60,243 nucleotides of DNA from Alkalibacterium olivapovliticus. Its GTDB lineage: Bacteria; Bacillota; Bacilli; Lactobacillales; Carnobacteriaceae_A. The notes under the pieces are model-generated. The model made no database searches and was not told the DNA's origin. It saw only the letters and a program-made list of their open reading frames with translations. The DNA is taken from NCBI RefSeq assembly GCF_003003275.1, contig NZ_PVTO01000015.1, forward strand, positions 1-60,243, given 5' to 3'. The position numbers and the translations under genes were made by a program. Below, piece by piece: positions 34,498 through 44,462 of this stretch. Every line of letters starts with the position of its first letter. The first letter of the stretch is position 1.

Positions 34498-35487
34498 TTA
34501 GTTGTTGTTGCGCTGCTGCTTACCGGCATTGCGTCCGCCTTTAGATTCAAACGGGCTTTGATTGCGGCGTTTATCTTTAGCTGAAGGAGCTGCAGTAACA
34601 CGAGTAGATTGCTTGGAATCGACTTCTTGAGCATCGATTTTTCTGCGAGACGGCTTTTTACGTTCAACAACTTGTTTATCGCCATGTTTAGTTTTCATTT
34701 CTTTTTCGATTTTCGGTTTGTAGTATAAATTTGTCAGCAGGGATTGACCAATTGCGACAAATCCACCGGCGAACCAGTATAAAGTCAGTCCAGCTGGACC
34801 AGTAATTGAGAACATTAAGATCATGACCGGATTCATCAGCATCATGGTGCTGGATTGTTTACGCTGGTCTTCCGGCATGCCGGCTGACATGACTTTCGTT
34901 TGAACATAGTAGACTGCACCAGTCAGCAAAGCCAGGATAATACTACGTTCCCCTAGCTGAATCCCCAACCAAGTAGCGCTTTGAATCGATTCTGACATTC
35001 TAATAGCCTGAAACATTGCTGTGAATACAGGCATTTGAATCAGAAGGGGTAAACAGCCTGATAATCCGCCTAACATGTTTACGTTGTTTTCCTTGTAAAC
35101 TTCCATTAGTTCTGCTTGCAGTTCCTGTTTCTCCTGAGCATTGTCTGTTTCTTTCATTTCAGCCTGAATTTCATCGGTTACGGGTTTTACGACTGCCATC
35201 TTTGTCTGTTGTTCGAGTGTAGTCCGCTGCTGCTTGATCGAAAGAGGTAAAATAAGGATTCGCACGATAATGGTAATCGCAATGATTGACAATCCGTAGT
35301 TTCCTCCAAACAAATCAGCTAAAATTTCGATGACAGCCTGGGTCGGCAGTACAAGGTAGTCATATAAAAACTGTGACATGGCACCTGTTGGAGTTCCACC
35401 CTCATCGACTCTCATACAGCCTGACAAGAAGAGTACCATGGTCAACATCCCGCCCGAAAGCAGCCATCTTTTAGTTCTATTTTTCAA
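34498..35487 (-). CDS. yidC2: Membrane protein insertase YidC2 (lipoprotein form)
   Basis: A 329-residue YidC/Oxa1/Alb3 insertase placing proteins in the membrane. The N-terminal signal has lipobox LSGC (residues about 21-24), as in Gram-positive YidC. Five membrane helices follow, with the essential Arg in IIVRILILPLSIKQQRTT, then FTAMFQAIRMSE, MNPVMILMFSITGPAGLTLYWFAGG. The C-terminal tail (from about 250) is long, basic and Gln/Asn/Arg-rich, typical of the YidC2 paralogue, which can bind ribosomes through this tail. A paralogue near rnpA is expected elsewhere. The adjacent acyP gene fits the known gene pairing. Confidence 0.93.
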   Translation of the reverse strand: MKNRTKRWLLSGGMLTMVLFLSGCMRVDEGGTPTGAMSQFLYDYLVLPTQAVIEILADLFGGNYGLSIIAITIIVRILILPLSIKQQRTTLEQQTKMAVVKPVTDEIQAEMKETDNAQEKQELQAELMEVYKENNVNMLGGLSGCLPLLIQMPVFTAMFQAIRMSESIQSATWLGIQLGERSIILALLTGAVYYVQTKVMSAGMPEDQRKQSSTMMLMNPVMILMFSITGPAGLTLYWFAGGFVAIGQSLLTNLYYKPKIEKEMKTKHGDKQVVERKKPSRRKIDAQEVDSKQSTRVTAAPSAKDKRRNQSPFESKGGRNAGKQQRNNN

Positions 35488-35571
35488 ATTAGTTCAATCC
35501 CTTAAATGTAAGTTAGTTGCGTAATCACTCTGACACGCTATTGAACACTATACAATAAAGGAAGACAGAAT

Positions 35572-35943
35572 TCAATTGGCTTGAGAAAAATTAGTTTTTT
35601 CTTCAATGTTTTTGTCATAAGTGATGACAACTTTGTCCACATCTGAAGAAGGGCTTGGTCCTTTCCTCAATGCTTCAATGAAACGCGACAGCTGCTCTTG
35701 GCTTCCGACTGCTTCTACATAAACTGTTCCATCTGATTCGTTCCGTACAATCCCGCGAACACCGATCTCATCGGCAGCCTGTTTCGTTGTAAAGCGAAAG
35801 CCGACTCCCTGGACACGACCAGAAATGGTTGCCCGACATTTTTGAGTAGAGCTGTTGTCGAGTGGATCGTTAGTGTATATCACCTCGGCATTTGATTCGT
35901 TCGACTGACCCTTATTAAAAAATTCCTTAAAGAGTGACCCCAT
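35572..35943 (-). CDS. acyP: Acylphosphatase with N-terminal extension
   Basis: A 123-residue protein. The acylphosphatase domain covers about residues 37-115: ATISGRVQGVGFRFTTKQAAD with the phosphate-binding loop and catalytic Arg, and GIVRNESDGTVYVEAVG with catalytic Asn. It hydrolyses acyl phosphates such as carbamoyl phosphate or acetyl phosphate in vitro; the physiological role is unclear. Usual length is about 90 residues, so the 35-residue polar N-terminus is extra. The ATG has AAAGGAGG upstream, which supports the long form. It is transcribed toward yidC2, 84 bases away. Confidence 0.88.
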   Translation of the reverse strand: MGSLFKEFFNKGQSNESNAEVIYTNDPLDNSSTQKCRATISGRVQGVGFRFTTKQAADEIGVRGIVRNESDGTVYVEAVGSQEQLSRFIEALRKGPSPSSDVDKVVITYDKNIEEKTNFSQAN

Positions 35944-36137
35944 ATCAATAACCTCCTTTAGTTAATGTGTCTTTTAGAGACTGCTATTTGTTTAATTATT
36001 TCACACGTTCAGTTTACTGGTAATGATAGAATAAGGTCAACAAATAAGCTGTTGTATCTTATGTGTTGATAGCTACTTGAAGTAGGATGAAATTTGGTGG
36101 AGTCTGTAAGAGCCACCTACCTTAGAGGGGGAATTCA

Positions 36138-36146
36138 TGCTATAAT
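36138..36146 (+). promoter_or_regulatory. Extended -10 promoter element of ftsK
   Basis: TGCTATAAT at 36138-36146, 31 bases before the ftsK start. No clear -35 is visible. Confidence 0.5.
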
Positions 36147-36176
36147 GACACAGATATGAAAGGAAGGAGATTGAGC

Positions 36177-38543
36177 ATGGCACGAGCAAAAAAACGAGGC
36201 AGACCAAAGAAAAAGACGCATAAAGTAGCTCCGGAGCTGATTGGATTTATTGTCTTTTTTATCAGTTTACTGGCACTAGGATCCTTTGGATTTGTCGGAC
36301 GCTTTTTTACTAACACATTTAGATTGTTTGTAGGCGAAACCTATGCATTTTTAGCTATTATTTTATTGGCAACTGGCGTCTACTTATTACTTAAAGGAGA
36401 ATGGCCAAGTTTTAAAGGACCACGGACAAGAGGAGCGGCACTGCTTTACACAGCCTGGCTGGTATTTGTGCATTCCAGATGGGTCCTTCCAGTCATTACA
36501 GATTCTACTAATAGTGTCACCGCGACTTGGCAGGCTATATGGCCACAGTTCACAAGTAACAGCATTGGTGGGAATATCGGCGGAGGCATGATCGGAGCTG
36601 TCTTTTTCGGAGCAAGTTTCTTCTTGTTTGCAATGGCAGGGACTTACATTATGATCGTTACTCTTGTCTTTATTGGGATTATGACATTTTTCCAATTCTC
36701 GTACAGACATCTTTTTGAAAAAATTAGAAAAGCGATGAGAGCTGTATTTAACTGGATTAAAAATGGCGTATTGTCAATGGTTTCCGGTATGAAAGACAAG
36801 CTGAAGAAGCGTAATAAAAAACCTAAAAAATCGAAGAAAACAAAAGGGTCAAAAGAAGAATCTTTAAAAGAAGCTGTAGCGTCACCAGCTGCTGAATTAC
36901 AGCCGGTCACTGAACAAAATGGGGCGCAGTATGCGGAAGGTGAACAGACAGCACTTGAAATAGAAGGGTACCAGGAAATACAGGACAAACTTAGCAAGAA
37001 AAAACCTTCAGGGAAATCACCAGATACAGATCAGGGTGAAGGTGATAAAGGGGATGGTTCCCCAGTTGAATTTGAAATCGGCGAGGAAGAAAATGAGGCC
37101 TACAAATTACCGCCTGTTTCTCTCCTTAACCAGATTGAGGCAATCGATCAATCAAACGAGTATGACATCATCCAGAAAAATGTTAAAAAGCTGGAAGAGA
37201 CATTCGAAAGTTTCGGTGTGAATGCCAAAGTGACTAAAGCAAACTTGGGTCCTGCTGTAACAAAGTATGAAATTCAACCGGCAACGGGTGTAAAAGTCAG
37301 TAAGATTGTAGGATTGTCTGATGATATAGCACTGGCTCTTGCAGCTAAAGATATCCGCATGGAAGCACCAATTCCAGGTAAAGCTCTGATTGGAATTGAA
37401 GTCCCTAACTCAGAAGTCAGTACTGTATCCTTCAGAGATATTATCGAAGGCCAAGTTAAAAACAAAGATAAACTGCTTGAAGTTCCACTTGGTCGAGACA
37501 TTGCTGGGAACGTGGCGATGGCCGATCTGGCCAAAATGCCTCACTTGCTAGTAGCGGGTGCAACAGGATCAGGGAAGTCAGTCGCCATCAATGGTGTGAT
37601 AACCAGCTTGCTCCTAAAAGCTAAACCGAATGAATTGAAGCTGATGATGATTGACCCTAAAATGGTCGAGTTGAACGTGTATAACGGCATTCCACACTTA
37701 CTGACTCCTGTTGTCACTAATCCGAAGAAAGCGGCTGTAGCACTGCAGAAAGTCGTTCAGGAGATGGAAAGACGCTATGAGCTCTTTGCAGCCAGCGGCT
37801 CACGTAACATGGAAGGCTATAACGCTTTCGTTAAACGTAAGAATCAGGAAACGGATGAAGGACTCCTTCCGCTGCCGTTTATTGTTGTTATTGTAGATGA
37901 GCTTGCTGACCTAATGATGGTTGCTTCAAATGAGGTGGAGGATGCCATCATTCGTTTAGCACAGATGGCACGTGCAGCCGGTATTCACATGATTCTAGCT
38001 ACTCAAAGACCAAGTGTGGATGTTATTACCGGAATAATCAAAGCTAATGTCCCTTCACGAATCGCATTCGCTGTTTCAAGTGGAACGGACTCCCGGACAA
38101 TACTGGACAGCAACGGTGCTGAGAAGCTGCTGGGAAGAGGAGATATGCTCTTCCAGCCTATGGGAGCCAACAAAGCCACTCGCGTTCAGGGAGCCTTTAT
38201 CTCTGACGAAGAGGTAGAAGCAGTCGTCAGCTTCGTTAAAGATCAACAGGAAGCAAACTATGTAGAAGAAATGATTCCGAAAGACGAGCCGCAGCAGAAT
38301 GCAGCAGATTCGGACGATGAACTTTATGACGAAGCTGTGTCACTCGTAATCGAAATGCAAACTGCCAGTATCTCCCTTCTCCAGAGGCGTTTTCGGATCG
38401 GGTATAATCGGGCGGCTAGAATCGTCGATGAAATGGAAATGAATGGAGTAGTCGGTCAGTCTGAAGGATCCAAGCCTAGAGAAGTACTGATGACAAGCGA
38501 ATCCACTGATGAAGAAGGAGAATTGCCGGACGCTCTTACTTGA
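36177..38543 (+). CDS. ftsK: DNA translocase FtsK/SpoIIIE
   Basis: About 788 residues. Four N-terminal membrane helices (about 20-180) anchor it at the septum, followed by a Lys-rich then acidic linker (about 205-310). The motor has Walker [18 protein letters not shown] and Walker [17 protein letters not shown], with [27 protein letters not shown]. The C-terminal gamma domain ([38 protein letters not shown]) reads the polarity sequences of the chromosome. It clears DNA from the closing septum. ATG 36177 is chosen because AAGGAAGGAGA lies just upstream; ATG 36156 lies before that site. Confidence 0.95.
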   Translation: MARAKKRGRPKKKTHKVAPELIGFIVFFISLLALGSFGFVGRFFTNTFRLFVGETYAFLAIILLATGVYLLLKGEWPSFKGPRTRGAALLYTAWLVFVHSRWVLPVITDSTNSVTATWQAIWPQFTSNSIGGNIGGGMIGAVFFGASFFLFAMAGTYIMIVTLVFIGIMTFFQFSYRHLFEKIRKAMRAVFNWIKNGVLSMVSGMKDKLKKRNKKPKKSKKTKGSKEESLKEAVASPAAELQPVTEQNGAQYAEGEQTALEIEGYQEIQDKLSKKKPSGKSPDTDQGEGDKGDGSPVEFEIGEEENEAYKLPPVSLLNQIEAIDQSNEYDIIQKNVKKLEETFESFGVNAKVTKANLGPAVTKYEIQPATGVKVSKIVGLSDDIALALAAKDIRMEAPIPGKALIGIEVPNSEVSTVSFRDIIEGQVKNKDKLLEVPLGRDIAGNVAMADLAKMPHLLVAGATGSGKSVAINGVITSLLLKAKPNELKLMMIDPKMVELNVYNGIPHLLTPVVTNPKKAAVALQKVVQEMERRYELFAASGSRNMEGYNAFVKRKNQETDEGLLPLPFIVVIVDELADLMMVASNEVEDAIIRLAQMARAAGIHMILATQRPSVDVITGIIKANVPSRIAFAVSSGTDSRTILDSNGAEKLLGRGDMLFQPMGANKATRVQGAFISDEEVEAVVSFVKDQQEANYVEEMIPKDEPQQNAADSDDELYDEAVSLVIEMQTASISLLQRRFRIGYNRAARIVDEMEMNGVVGQSEGSKPREVLMTSESTDEEGELPDALT

Positions 38544-38632
38544 CCGATAACATTATGATAATTTTTTAATACGATTGATAATCAAATTCTAACTTTTCTT
38601 TTTATTACGATAGTGTTACTATTACCTTGAAA

Positions 38633-38700
38633 GGAAAGACTGTTAGCGTACTCAATTAAAAATGCCTATTAAATTTAAATGAGAAACTGGCAGTCTTTTC
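38633..38700 (+). other. Possible leader stem upstream of bmpA
   Basis: GGAAAGACTG (38633-38642) pairs with CAGTCTTTTC (38691-38700), enclosing 48 A/T-rich bases, just before the bmpA ribosome site. It does not resemble the purine riboswitch core, so function is unclear. Confidence 0.25.
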
Positions 38701-38735
38701 TAAAGATACATAAACATATATTAGGGGGAATTATC

Positions 38736-39863
38736 TTGTCAACAATTAAATTAAGATCTTTATTAGCTTTAGGAACATCTGCATTTGTTTTAGCTGCATG
38801 CCAGGGGGAAGATGCCGGCGATACAACTGATACAATCGAAGATGATACAGAGGATACTGCAACAGATACTGGTGAAGATACATCAGATGAAACTGCAGAA
38901 GATGATGGCGAAGATACAGAAGATATCGATTTCCGCATAGCAATGATTACTGATGAATGTGGAGTGGATGACCGTTCATTTAACCAGTCAGCTTGGGAAG
39001 GTATGAACGAATGGGCTGAAAACCTTGGATTAAGCGACGAACATTTTGCTTACTACCAGTCAAATGACTCAGCTGATTTCATTCCTAACTTGAATCAGGC
39101 AAATGCTGAAGGGTATGATATCATTTATGGTATTGGATTCATGTTACTGGATGCAGTAAATGATGTTGCTGATCAGAACCCTGAACAGAACTTTGGTATT
39201 GTTGATGATATTTCTGATCGCGATAATGTGATCTCTCTAACATTCCGTGACCACGAAGCTGCTTTCTTAGCTGGTGTGGCTGCTGCTGAAACAACTGAAA
39301 CTGGCCGTGTAGGCTTCATCGGGGGGATTGCCGGACCGGTAATCGACCGTTTTGAAACTGGATTTATTGCAGGTGTTGCTCATGTTGACGAAAGCATCGA
39401 GGTAGATTCTCAATATGCTGAGTCATTCAGTGATGCAGGTATCGGACAGCAAATCGCTGCTGGTATGTATGCAAGTGGTGCTGACGTTGTCTACCACGCT
39501 GCTGGTGCTGTTGGTAATGGCGTATTCACAGAAGCTCGTAACCGTCTGGAATCTGATTCTGACGAACAGATCTGGCTAATCGGTGTCGACCGTGACCAAG
39601 AAGAAGAAGGTAACTGGGATGGTGGAAACTTCACTTTGACTTCAACACTTAAAGGTGTAGGATCTTCAATTGAAGCTTCTGCAAACCAGACAATTGAAGA
39701 AGGATTCCCTGGCGGAGAAACAATCGCTTACGGTTTAGAAGAAGAAGGGGTAGACCTTACTCGCGGAAATATGTCTGACGACGCATGGGCTGCTGTTGAA
39801 GAAGCACGTCAAGCTATCTTAGACGGTGAAATTGAAGTTCCAGAATTCACATACTCAGAATAG
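38736..39863 (+). CDS. bmpA: BmpA/PnrA-type nucleoside-binding lipoprotein
   Basis: About 375 residues. TTG 38736 (AGGGGG upstream) gives a lipoprotein signal with lipobox LAAC (Cys about 22). A very acidic linker (residues 23-68, mostly Asp/Glu/Thr) leads to the BMP domain: RIAMITDECGVDDRSFNQSAWEGM, YDIIYGIGFMLLDAVNDVAD, RVGFIGGIAGPVIDRFETGFIAGV and GADVVYHAAGAVGNGVFTEA. It should capture nucleosides for the ABC importer encoded directly downstream. A terminator and a separate promoter lie between it and the ATPase gene, allowing more binding protein than transporter. Confidence 0.93.
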   Translation: MSTIKLRSLLALGTSAFVLAACQGEDAGDTTDTIEDDTEDTATDTGEDTSDETAEDDGEDTEDIDFRIAMITDECGVDDRSFNQSAWEGMNEWAENLGLSDEHFAYYQSNDSADFIPNLNQANAEGYDIIYGIGFMLLDAVNDVADQNPEQNFGIVDDISDRDNVISLTFRDHEAAFLAGVAAAETTETGRVGFIGGIAGPVIDRFETGFIAGVAHVDESIEVDSQYAESFSDAGIGQQIAAGMYASGADVVYHAAGAVGNGVFTEARNRLESDSDEQIWLIGVDRDQEEEGNWDGGNFTLTSTLKGVGSSIEASANQTIEEGFPGGETIAYGLEEEGVDLTRGNMSDDAWAAVEEARQAILDGEIEVPEFTYSE

Positions 39864-39906
39864 TAAACAAAGAATCAAAACTTGAATAGGCCCAAGTTAA
39901 TAATTT

Positions 39907-39938
39907 AAGCGCTAGTCTTTGGGCTGGCGCTTTTTTTT
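39907..39938 (+). terminator. Terminator between bmpA and nupA
   Basis: Eleven-bp stem (39907-39917 with 39922-39932, two G-T pairs), 4-base loop, run of eight T. Confidence 0.88.
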
Positions 39939-39987
39939 CTTCACTTCAGATTTAACTGAATTCTTAGTAAAGGCTTATATTCTCGAA

Positions 39988-40016
39988 TTTACGATGGGTT
40001 GAATGTACGGTATAAT
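39988..40016 (+). promoter_or_regulatory. Promoter of nupABC
   Basis: TTTACG (39988-39993), 17-base spacer, TATAAT (40011-40016), about 48 bases before the nupA start. Confidence 0.6.
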
Positions 40017-40063
40017 AAAATAACTGTTAATATCAATTGAATGAAGCAAAGGAGGGACCTTTT

Positions 40064-41647
40064 ATGTCAGAGACGAATAAAGTCATTGAAATGAAAGGCA
40101 TTACAAAACAGTTCGGTAATTTTAAAGCGAATGATAATATTCATTTAGACCTCAACAAAGGTGAAATTCACGCTCTGCTTGGAGAAAATGGTGCCGGTAA
40201 ATCTACTTTAATGAATATTCTGTCCGGATTACTTGAACCAACAGAAGGCGAAATTTGGGTGAATGGTGATAAAGTCAATATATCATCACCAGATGTTGCG
40301 AATCAGTTAGGGATTGGGATGGTACATCAGCATTTTATGCTGGTGGATAAATTTACAGTAACTGAAAATATCATGCTGGGGAAAGAGAAACACCGATTTG
40401 GTTTTATGGACCAGTCTTCTGCTGAGGAAGATGTTCAGAAGCTGTCAGATCAGTATGGTTTAAGAGTTGACCCTAAGGCGCGTATCTCAAACATATCAGT
40501 AGGCATGCAGCAGCGTGCAGAGATACTGAAGACGCTATACCGTGGGGCGGATATTCTGATTTTTGATGAACCGACAGGTGTACTGACACCTCAGGAAATC
40601 GATGAACTGATGGATATCATGAAAGCACTGGTAAATGAAGGTAAGTCGATTATTTTGATCACACACAAGCTGGATGAAATTAAGCAGGTTGCAGACCGCT
40701 GTACTGTTATCCGAAGAGGAAAAAGTATCGATACAGTAGATGTAGCCAGTACCTCTCAACAGGAACTTGCAGATATGATGGTTGGCCGCTCGGTTTCATT
40801 TAAAGTGGATAAAAAACCGTCTAACCCTCAGGGACCCGTTCTTGAAATCAACAAACTAACTGTCAAAGAAGCAAGAGGTTATGATGCAGTCAAGGCAATC
40901 GATCTTGAGGTGAAAGCCGGTGAAATCCTGGGTATCGCAGGAGTAGATGGGAATGGTCAGTCAGAACTGATTCAAGCTATAACAGGGCTGACGAAAGTCG
41001 ATTCAGGCACGATCAAACTCGACGGCAAAGATATTACCAATAAAAAACCGCGTAAAATCACCGAAACAGGATTGGGTCATATCCCTGAAGACAGACAACG
41101 GTATGGACTAGTTCTGGAGATGAAGCTGGAAGAGAACATGTCATTACAGACTTATTATCAAAAACCGTTCAGTAATCACGGATTTTTGAATCATAAGGAA
41201 ATTAAGGAACATGCGAAACGACTGATTGAAGAGTTTGATGTGCGCACACCTAGTGAAGAGCATACAGCAGCCTCTTTATCAGGAGGAAATCAGCAGAAGG
41301 CGATCATTGCTCGTGAGATTTACCGGGATCCCATTCTCCTGATAGCGGCTCAGCCGACTCGGGGACTGGATGTGGGAGCAATCGAATACATTCACAAACG
41401 CCTGATCGAGCAGAGGGATAACGGAAAAGGTGTTATCCTGATGAGTTATGAACTGGATGAAGTTATGAATGTATCTGACCGTATCGCTGTTATGTATGAT
41501 GGCAATATTATCGCAGTAGTCAATGCTGATGAAACAAACGAAAAAGAACTTGGCCTATTGATGGCGGGTGTTTCTTTGGATAAGGCACACGAAGAAGTGG
41601 CAGATGCAGAGGGAAAGGAGAAGGATACCGTTGCTAACACAAAGTAG
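40064..41647 (+). CDS. nupA: Nucleoside ABC importer, duplicated ATP-binding protein
   Basis: About 527 residues with two ABC domains in tandem, as in sugar and nucleoside importers. First: HALLGENGAGKSTLMNILSG and ISVGMQQRAEILKTL with DILIFDEPTGVLTPQE. Second: ILGIAGVDGNGQSELIQAITG (degenerate Walker A lacking the usual GKS/T, normal for this family) and ASLSGGNQQKAIIAREI with AAQPTRGLDVGAIEYI. AAAGGAGGG precedes ATG 40064. It is the first gene of an ATPase-permease-permease unit with overlapping starts. Confidence 0.93.
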   Translation: MSETNKVIEMKGITKQFGNFKANDNIHLDLNKGEIHALLGENGAGKSTLMNILSGLLEPTEGEIWVNGDKVNISSPDVANQLGIGMVHQHFMLVDKFTVTENIMLGKEKHRFGFMDQSSAEEDVQKLSDQYGLRVDPKARISNISVGMQQRAEILKTLYRGADILIFDEPTGVLTPQEIDELMDIMKALVNEGKSIILITHKLDEIKQVADRCTVIRRGKSIDTVDVASTSQQELADMMVGRSVSFKVDKKPSNPQGPVLEINKLTVKEARGYDAVKAIDLEVKAGEILGIAGVDGNGQSELIQAITGLTKVDSGTIKLDGKDITNKKPRKITETGLGHIPEDRQRYGLVLEMKLEENMSLQTYYQKPFSNHGFLNHKEIKEHAKRLIEEFDVRTPSEEHTAASLSGGNQQKAIIAREIYRDPILLIAAQPTRGLDVGAIEYIHKRLIEQRDNGKGVILMSYELDEVMNVSDRIAVMYDGNIIAVVNADETNEKELGLLMAGVSLDKAHEEVADAEGKEKDTVANTK

Positions 41648-42704
41648 TAATCGATTAAATAATTTATTAGTTCCTATCCTTTCAATTATTTTAGGATTTA
41701 TTTTTGGAGCTTTATTGATGCTTGTTTTTGGATACAACCCTATTCTTGCTTATCAGGCTATGCTGACAGGCGTCTTCACGAGTCCTTACTTCTTCGGTGA
41801 AGCATTGAGGCAGGCGACTGTACTGACCTTTACCGGACTGGGATTTGCCATTGCCTTCAAGGCTGGATTTTTCAATATTGGGATTGCCGGTCAGGTATTA
41901 GTCGGTTGGGTCAGCGCTATATGGGTAGCTTTGGCATTTCCCGATTTGCCTAGAATACTGCTGGTGACGTTAAGTCTGCTGGTTGGTGTGATTGCGGGTG
42001 CTGTATGGGCTGGAATGGCCGGCGCACTGCGTGCATATTTTGGAACGAATGAAGTTATCGTTACGATTATGCTGAACTATGTTGCCTTACATGTGACAAA
42101 CTATTTGATCAGAAATGTCTTATCTACAGGAAATACGACTGAAAGAATAGGAGAAAATGCCAGTTTGAGGCTGGATTGGCTGACGACTTTAACAGCCGGG
42201 TCTCGTTTGAATATTGGATTGTTCATCGCTATTGTTGTCGTTGCTCTTTATTGGGTATTTATGACACAGACAACAGCTGGATTTGAAGTGAGAGCGGTAG
42301 GATTAAACCCCTTTGCATCAAGTTATGCTGGAATGAGTGCAGCTAGAAATATCATCTTATCGATGGTTATTAGTGGCGGTCTTGCCGGTTTAGGTGGGGC
42401 TGTACACGGTTTAGGAACGTTCGGGAATATCTTCACTCAAAGCGGACTGCCAAATGTCGGATTTGACGGGATTGCGGTTGCTTTACTCGGATTAGGAAAT
42501 CCTATTGGTATTTTCTTCTCAGCTATTCTCTTCGGAATCTTAGAGGTAGGCGCTGGCTTTTTACCTAACCAGGCTGGAGTTCCAGATGAAATGGCCAGTA
42601 TCGTTATTGCTGCGATCATTTTCTTCGTTGGAGCAAATTACCTGATTCGATTCTTTATTAATAAAATTCAGACAAACAAACAAGCGACAGAAGGAGGAGA
42701 ATAG
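41631..42704 (+). CDS. nupB: Nucleoside ABC importer, permease 1
   Basis: About 357 residues and 8-10 membrane helices; BPD_transp_2 family (FGEALRQATVLTFTGLGFAIAFKAGFFNIGIAGQ; GTNEVIVTIMLNYVALHV; VGFDGIAVALLGLGNPIGI). The start is TTG 41631, eight bases after AAAGGAGAAGG, overlapping the end of nupA by 17 bases; the frame upstream of it lies wholly inside nupA. Forms the membrane channel with nupC. Confidence 0.92.
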   Translation: MLTQSSNRLNNLLVPILSIILGFIFGALLMLVFGYNPILAYQAMLTGVFTSPYFFGEALRQATVLTFTGLGFAIAFKAGFFNIGIAGQVLVGWVSAIWVALAFPDLPRILLVTLSLLVGVIAGAVWAGMAGALRAYFGTNEVIVTIMLNYVALHVTNYLIRNVLSTGNTTERIGENASLRLDWLTTLTAGSRLNIGLFIAIVVVALYWVFMTQTTAGFEVRAVGLNPFASSYAGMSAARNIILSMVISGGLAGLGGAVHGLGTFGNIFTQSGLPNVGFDGIAVALLGLGNPIGIFFSAILFGILEVGAGFLPNQAGVPDEMASIVIAAIIFFVGANYLIRFFINKIQTNKQATEGGE

Positions 42705-42706
42705 GC

Positions 42707-43663
42707 ATGGACATTATGCAACTATTGCAATTAATTGTATCCAGTTCGTTAATGTATGCCGCTCCATTGATCTTGACAGCTCTTGGAGGAACCTTCTCTG
42801 AGCGTGCGGGAGTAGTAAACATTGGACTAGAAGGTATCATGGTTATGGGTGCTTTCATGTCAGCTATTTTTAATATTCAATTTTTTGGTACATTTGGAGC
42901 TATGACGCCATGGGTTGGATTGATTGCCGGTGGGATAATTGGACTGTTATTCTCACTTCTTCATGCAGTCGCAACGATTCATTTACGTGCCGACCATATT
43001 GTATCAGGTACTGTAATTAATCTGGCAGCTCCAGCTTTAGCCGTGTTTCTTACACGTGCAATATTCGGAGCAGCGCAGACAGGTCCTTTGCCCCGTGCAT
43101 TTGGTCGTTCAAACATATTTTTATTAGACCGTATACCCGTAATTGGTCCGATCTTTTTCCGTAATACTTCCGGACCTGCTTATCTTGGGATAATCATTGC
43201 AGTCATTGCATGGTTCATTCTATTCAAAACGCGTTTTGGATTACGTCTGCGTTCTGTAGGTGAGCATCCTCATGCCGCCGAAACTTTAGGAATCAAAGTG
43301 TACACTATGAAGTATGCGGGTGTACTGATTTCTGGTTTCTTAGGTGGAATGGGGGGAGCGATTCAGGCTCAAGCTATTCATAATGAGTTCGGTATTTTAA
43401 CCGTTGCAGGACAGGGATTCATCGCAATGGCAGCTATGATTTTCGGTAAATGGAATCCGCTTGGTGCGATGGGAGCGGCGATATTCTTTGGGTTTGCTCA
43501 AAGTCTGGCTCGTATTGGTCACTACATTCCGATCGTACAGGATGTTCCCGGTATCTGGCTTCAAATCCTACCTTATCTGTTAACTATCTTAGTATTGGTT
43601 GGATTAATTGGCCGTTCAGAAGCACCTGCCGCAATTGGGAAAACGTATATCAAATCAAAATAG
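42707..43663 (+). CDS. nupC: Nucleoside ABC importer, permease 2
   Basis: A 318-residue polytopic membrane protein of the same permease family: TALGGTFSERAGVVNIGLEGIMVMGAF is its typical first part, later GIKVYTMKYAGVLISGFLGGMGGA and ILTVAGQGFIAMAAMIFGKWNPLGA. Starts two bases after nupB with GGAGGAGAA upstream. With nupA, nupB and bmpA it completes an importer of the BmpA-NupABC type known from lactococci. Confidence 0.92.
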   Translation: MDIMQLLQLIVSSSLMYAAPLILTALGGTFSERAGVVNIGLEGIMVMGAFMSAIFNIQFFGTFGAMTPWVGLIAGGIIGLLFSLLHAVATIHLRADHIVSGTVINLAAPALAVFLTRAIFGAAQTGPLPRAFGRSNIFLLDRIPVIGPIFFRNTSGPAYLGIIIAVIAWFILFKTRFGLRLRSVGEHPHAAETLGIKVYTMKYAGVLISGFLGGMGGAIQAQAIHNEFGILTVAGQGFIAMAAMIFGKWNPLGAMGAAIFFGFAQSLARIGHYIPIVQDVPGIWLQILPYLLTILVLVGLIGRSEAPAAIGKTYIKSK

Positions 43664-43670
43664 GCACTAT

Positions 43671-43707
43671 AAAAAACGACACCCCTATCATAGAGGTGTC
43701 GTTTTTT
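43671..43707. terminator. Bidirectional terminator of nupABC and mnmM
   Basis: Perfect 13-bp stem (43671-43683 with 43695-43707) with A-run and T-run at its ends, between convergent genes. Confidence 0.88.
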
Positions 43708-43727
43708 TGTTCGCGCAGACCGGACTG

Positions 43728-44291
43728 CTATTTTTTTTCAACAGCCAGAAGAAATGGAGGAGAATTGACCTGATTGATAAACCCATATCGCAGGACATTA
43801 TAATCTTTTTGAGGGAGGGTCTCAACTAAACTCAAAACAGCGTCTTTTTCATTTCGTCCTCCCTCGTGTCCGTAATAAACCATGATGAGTAATACCCCGT
43901 CTTTTTTTAAAAGTGGGAGAGAATGTTGGATTGCCTCTAAAGTAGTTGCTGGGGTTGTCACAATAGATTTATCGCCTCTAGGGAGATACCCAAGGTTGAA
44001 TACTACCGCAGATACCGATTCATCTTCTAATGAGAGGGAACCGATTTCCTCGTGACCTGAAAGATGAAGGTCAACCTGACTCTTAAAACCATCTGCAATA
44101 ACTTTCTCAAGTGTCGTTTGGATTGCTTGTTCTTGAATATCGAAGCCTATTACCCTCCCGGTTGATCCGACTAAATGGGCCAGTTTTAGTGTATCATGTC
44201 CATTGCCGACAGTGGCATCAATTGTGATATCGCCTGTCTTGACCGCTTTGTCCAGTAAATAATGTGAATAGTGTAAAGCTGTTTCCAGCAT
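43728..44291 (-). CDS. mnmM: tRNA mnm5s2U34 methyltransferase-type protein (MnmM/YtqB family)
   Basis: A 187-residue class I SAM-dependent methyltransferase. SAM-binding motif TIDATVGNGHDTLKLAHLVG, then FDIQEQAI, FNLGYLPRGDKSIVTTPATTLEAI and LLIMVYYGHEGGRNEKDAV; the NLGYLPGGDK-like motif marks the YtqB group. The Bacillus member was shown to install the methyl group of mnm5s2U in tRNA. I take ATG at 44291, seven bases after GGAGG; the longer frame starting at TTG 44306 would overlap that site. Confidence 0.87.
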   Translation of the reverse strand: MLETALHYSHYLLDKAVKTGDITIDATVGNGHDTLKLAHLVGSTGRVIGFDIQEQAIQTTLEKVIADGFKSQVDLHLSGHEEIGSLSLEDESVSAVVFNLGYLPRGDKSIVTTPATTLEAIQHSLPLLKKDGVLLIMVYYGHEGGRNEKDAVLSLVETLPQKDYNVLRYGFINQVNSPPFLLAVEKK

Positions 44292-44398
44292 ATCATACGC
44301 CTCCAAAAAAATAGTATAAGGTTAATAGGTCAAACCTTTAAATAATTAACATGTTCATAAAAAGGGGGAGAACGATTGGTTATATTGTGTCCCTGTAT

Positions 44399-44415
44399 AT
44401 TACAGATTGGTAACA
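44399..44415 (-). promoter_or_regulatory. WalR (YycF/VicR) box upstream of the LysM glucosaminidase
   Basis: Read on the minus strand, TGTTAC-CAATC-TGTAAT matches the WalR consensus TGTWAH-N5-TGTWAH at every fixed position. It ends about 47 bases before a TATAAT box at 44463-44468. Confidence 0.55.
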
Positions 44416-44462
44416 ATGTGAATATGGTCATATTTTATATATCTCTTCTTATCCAGTCAATG

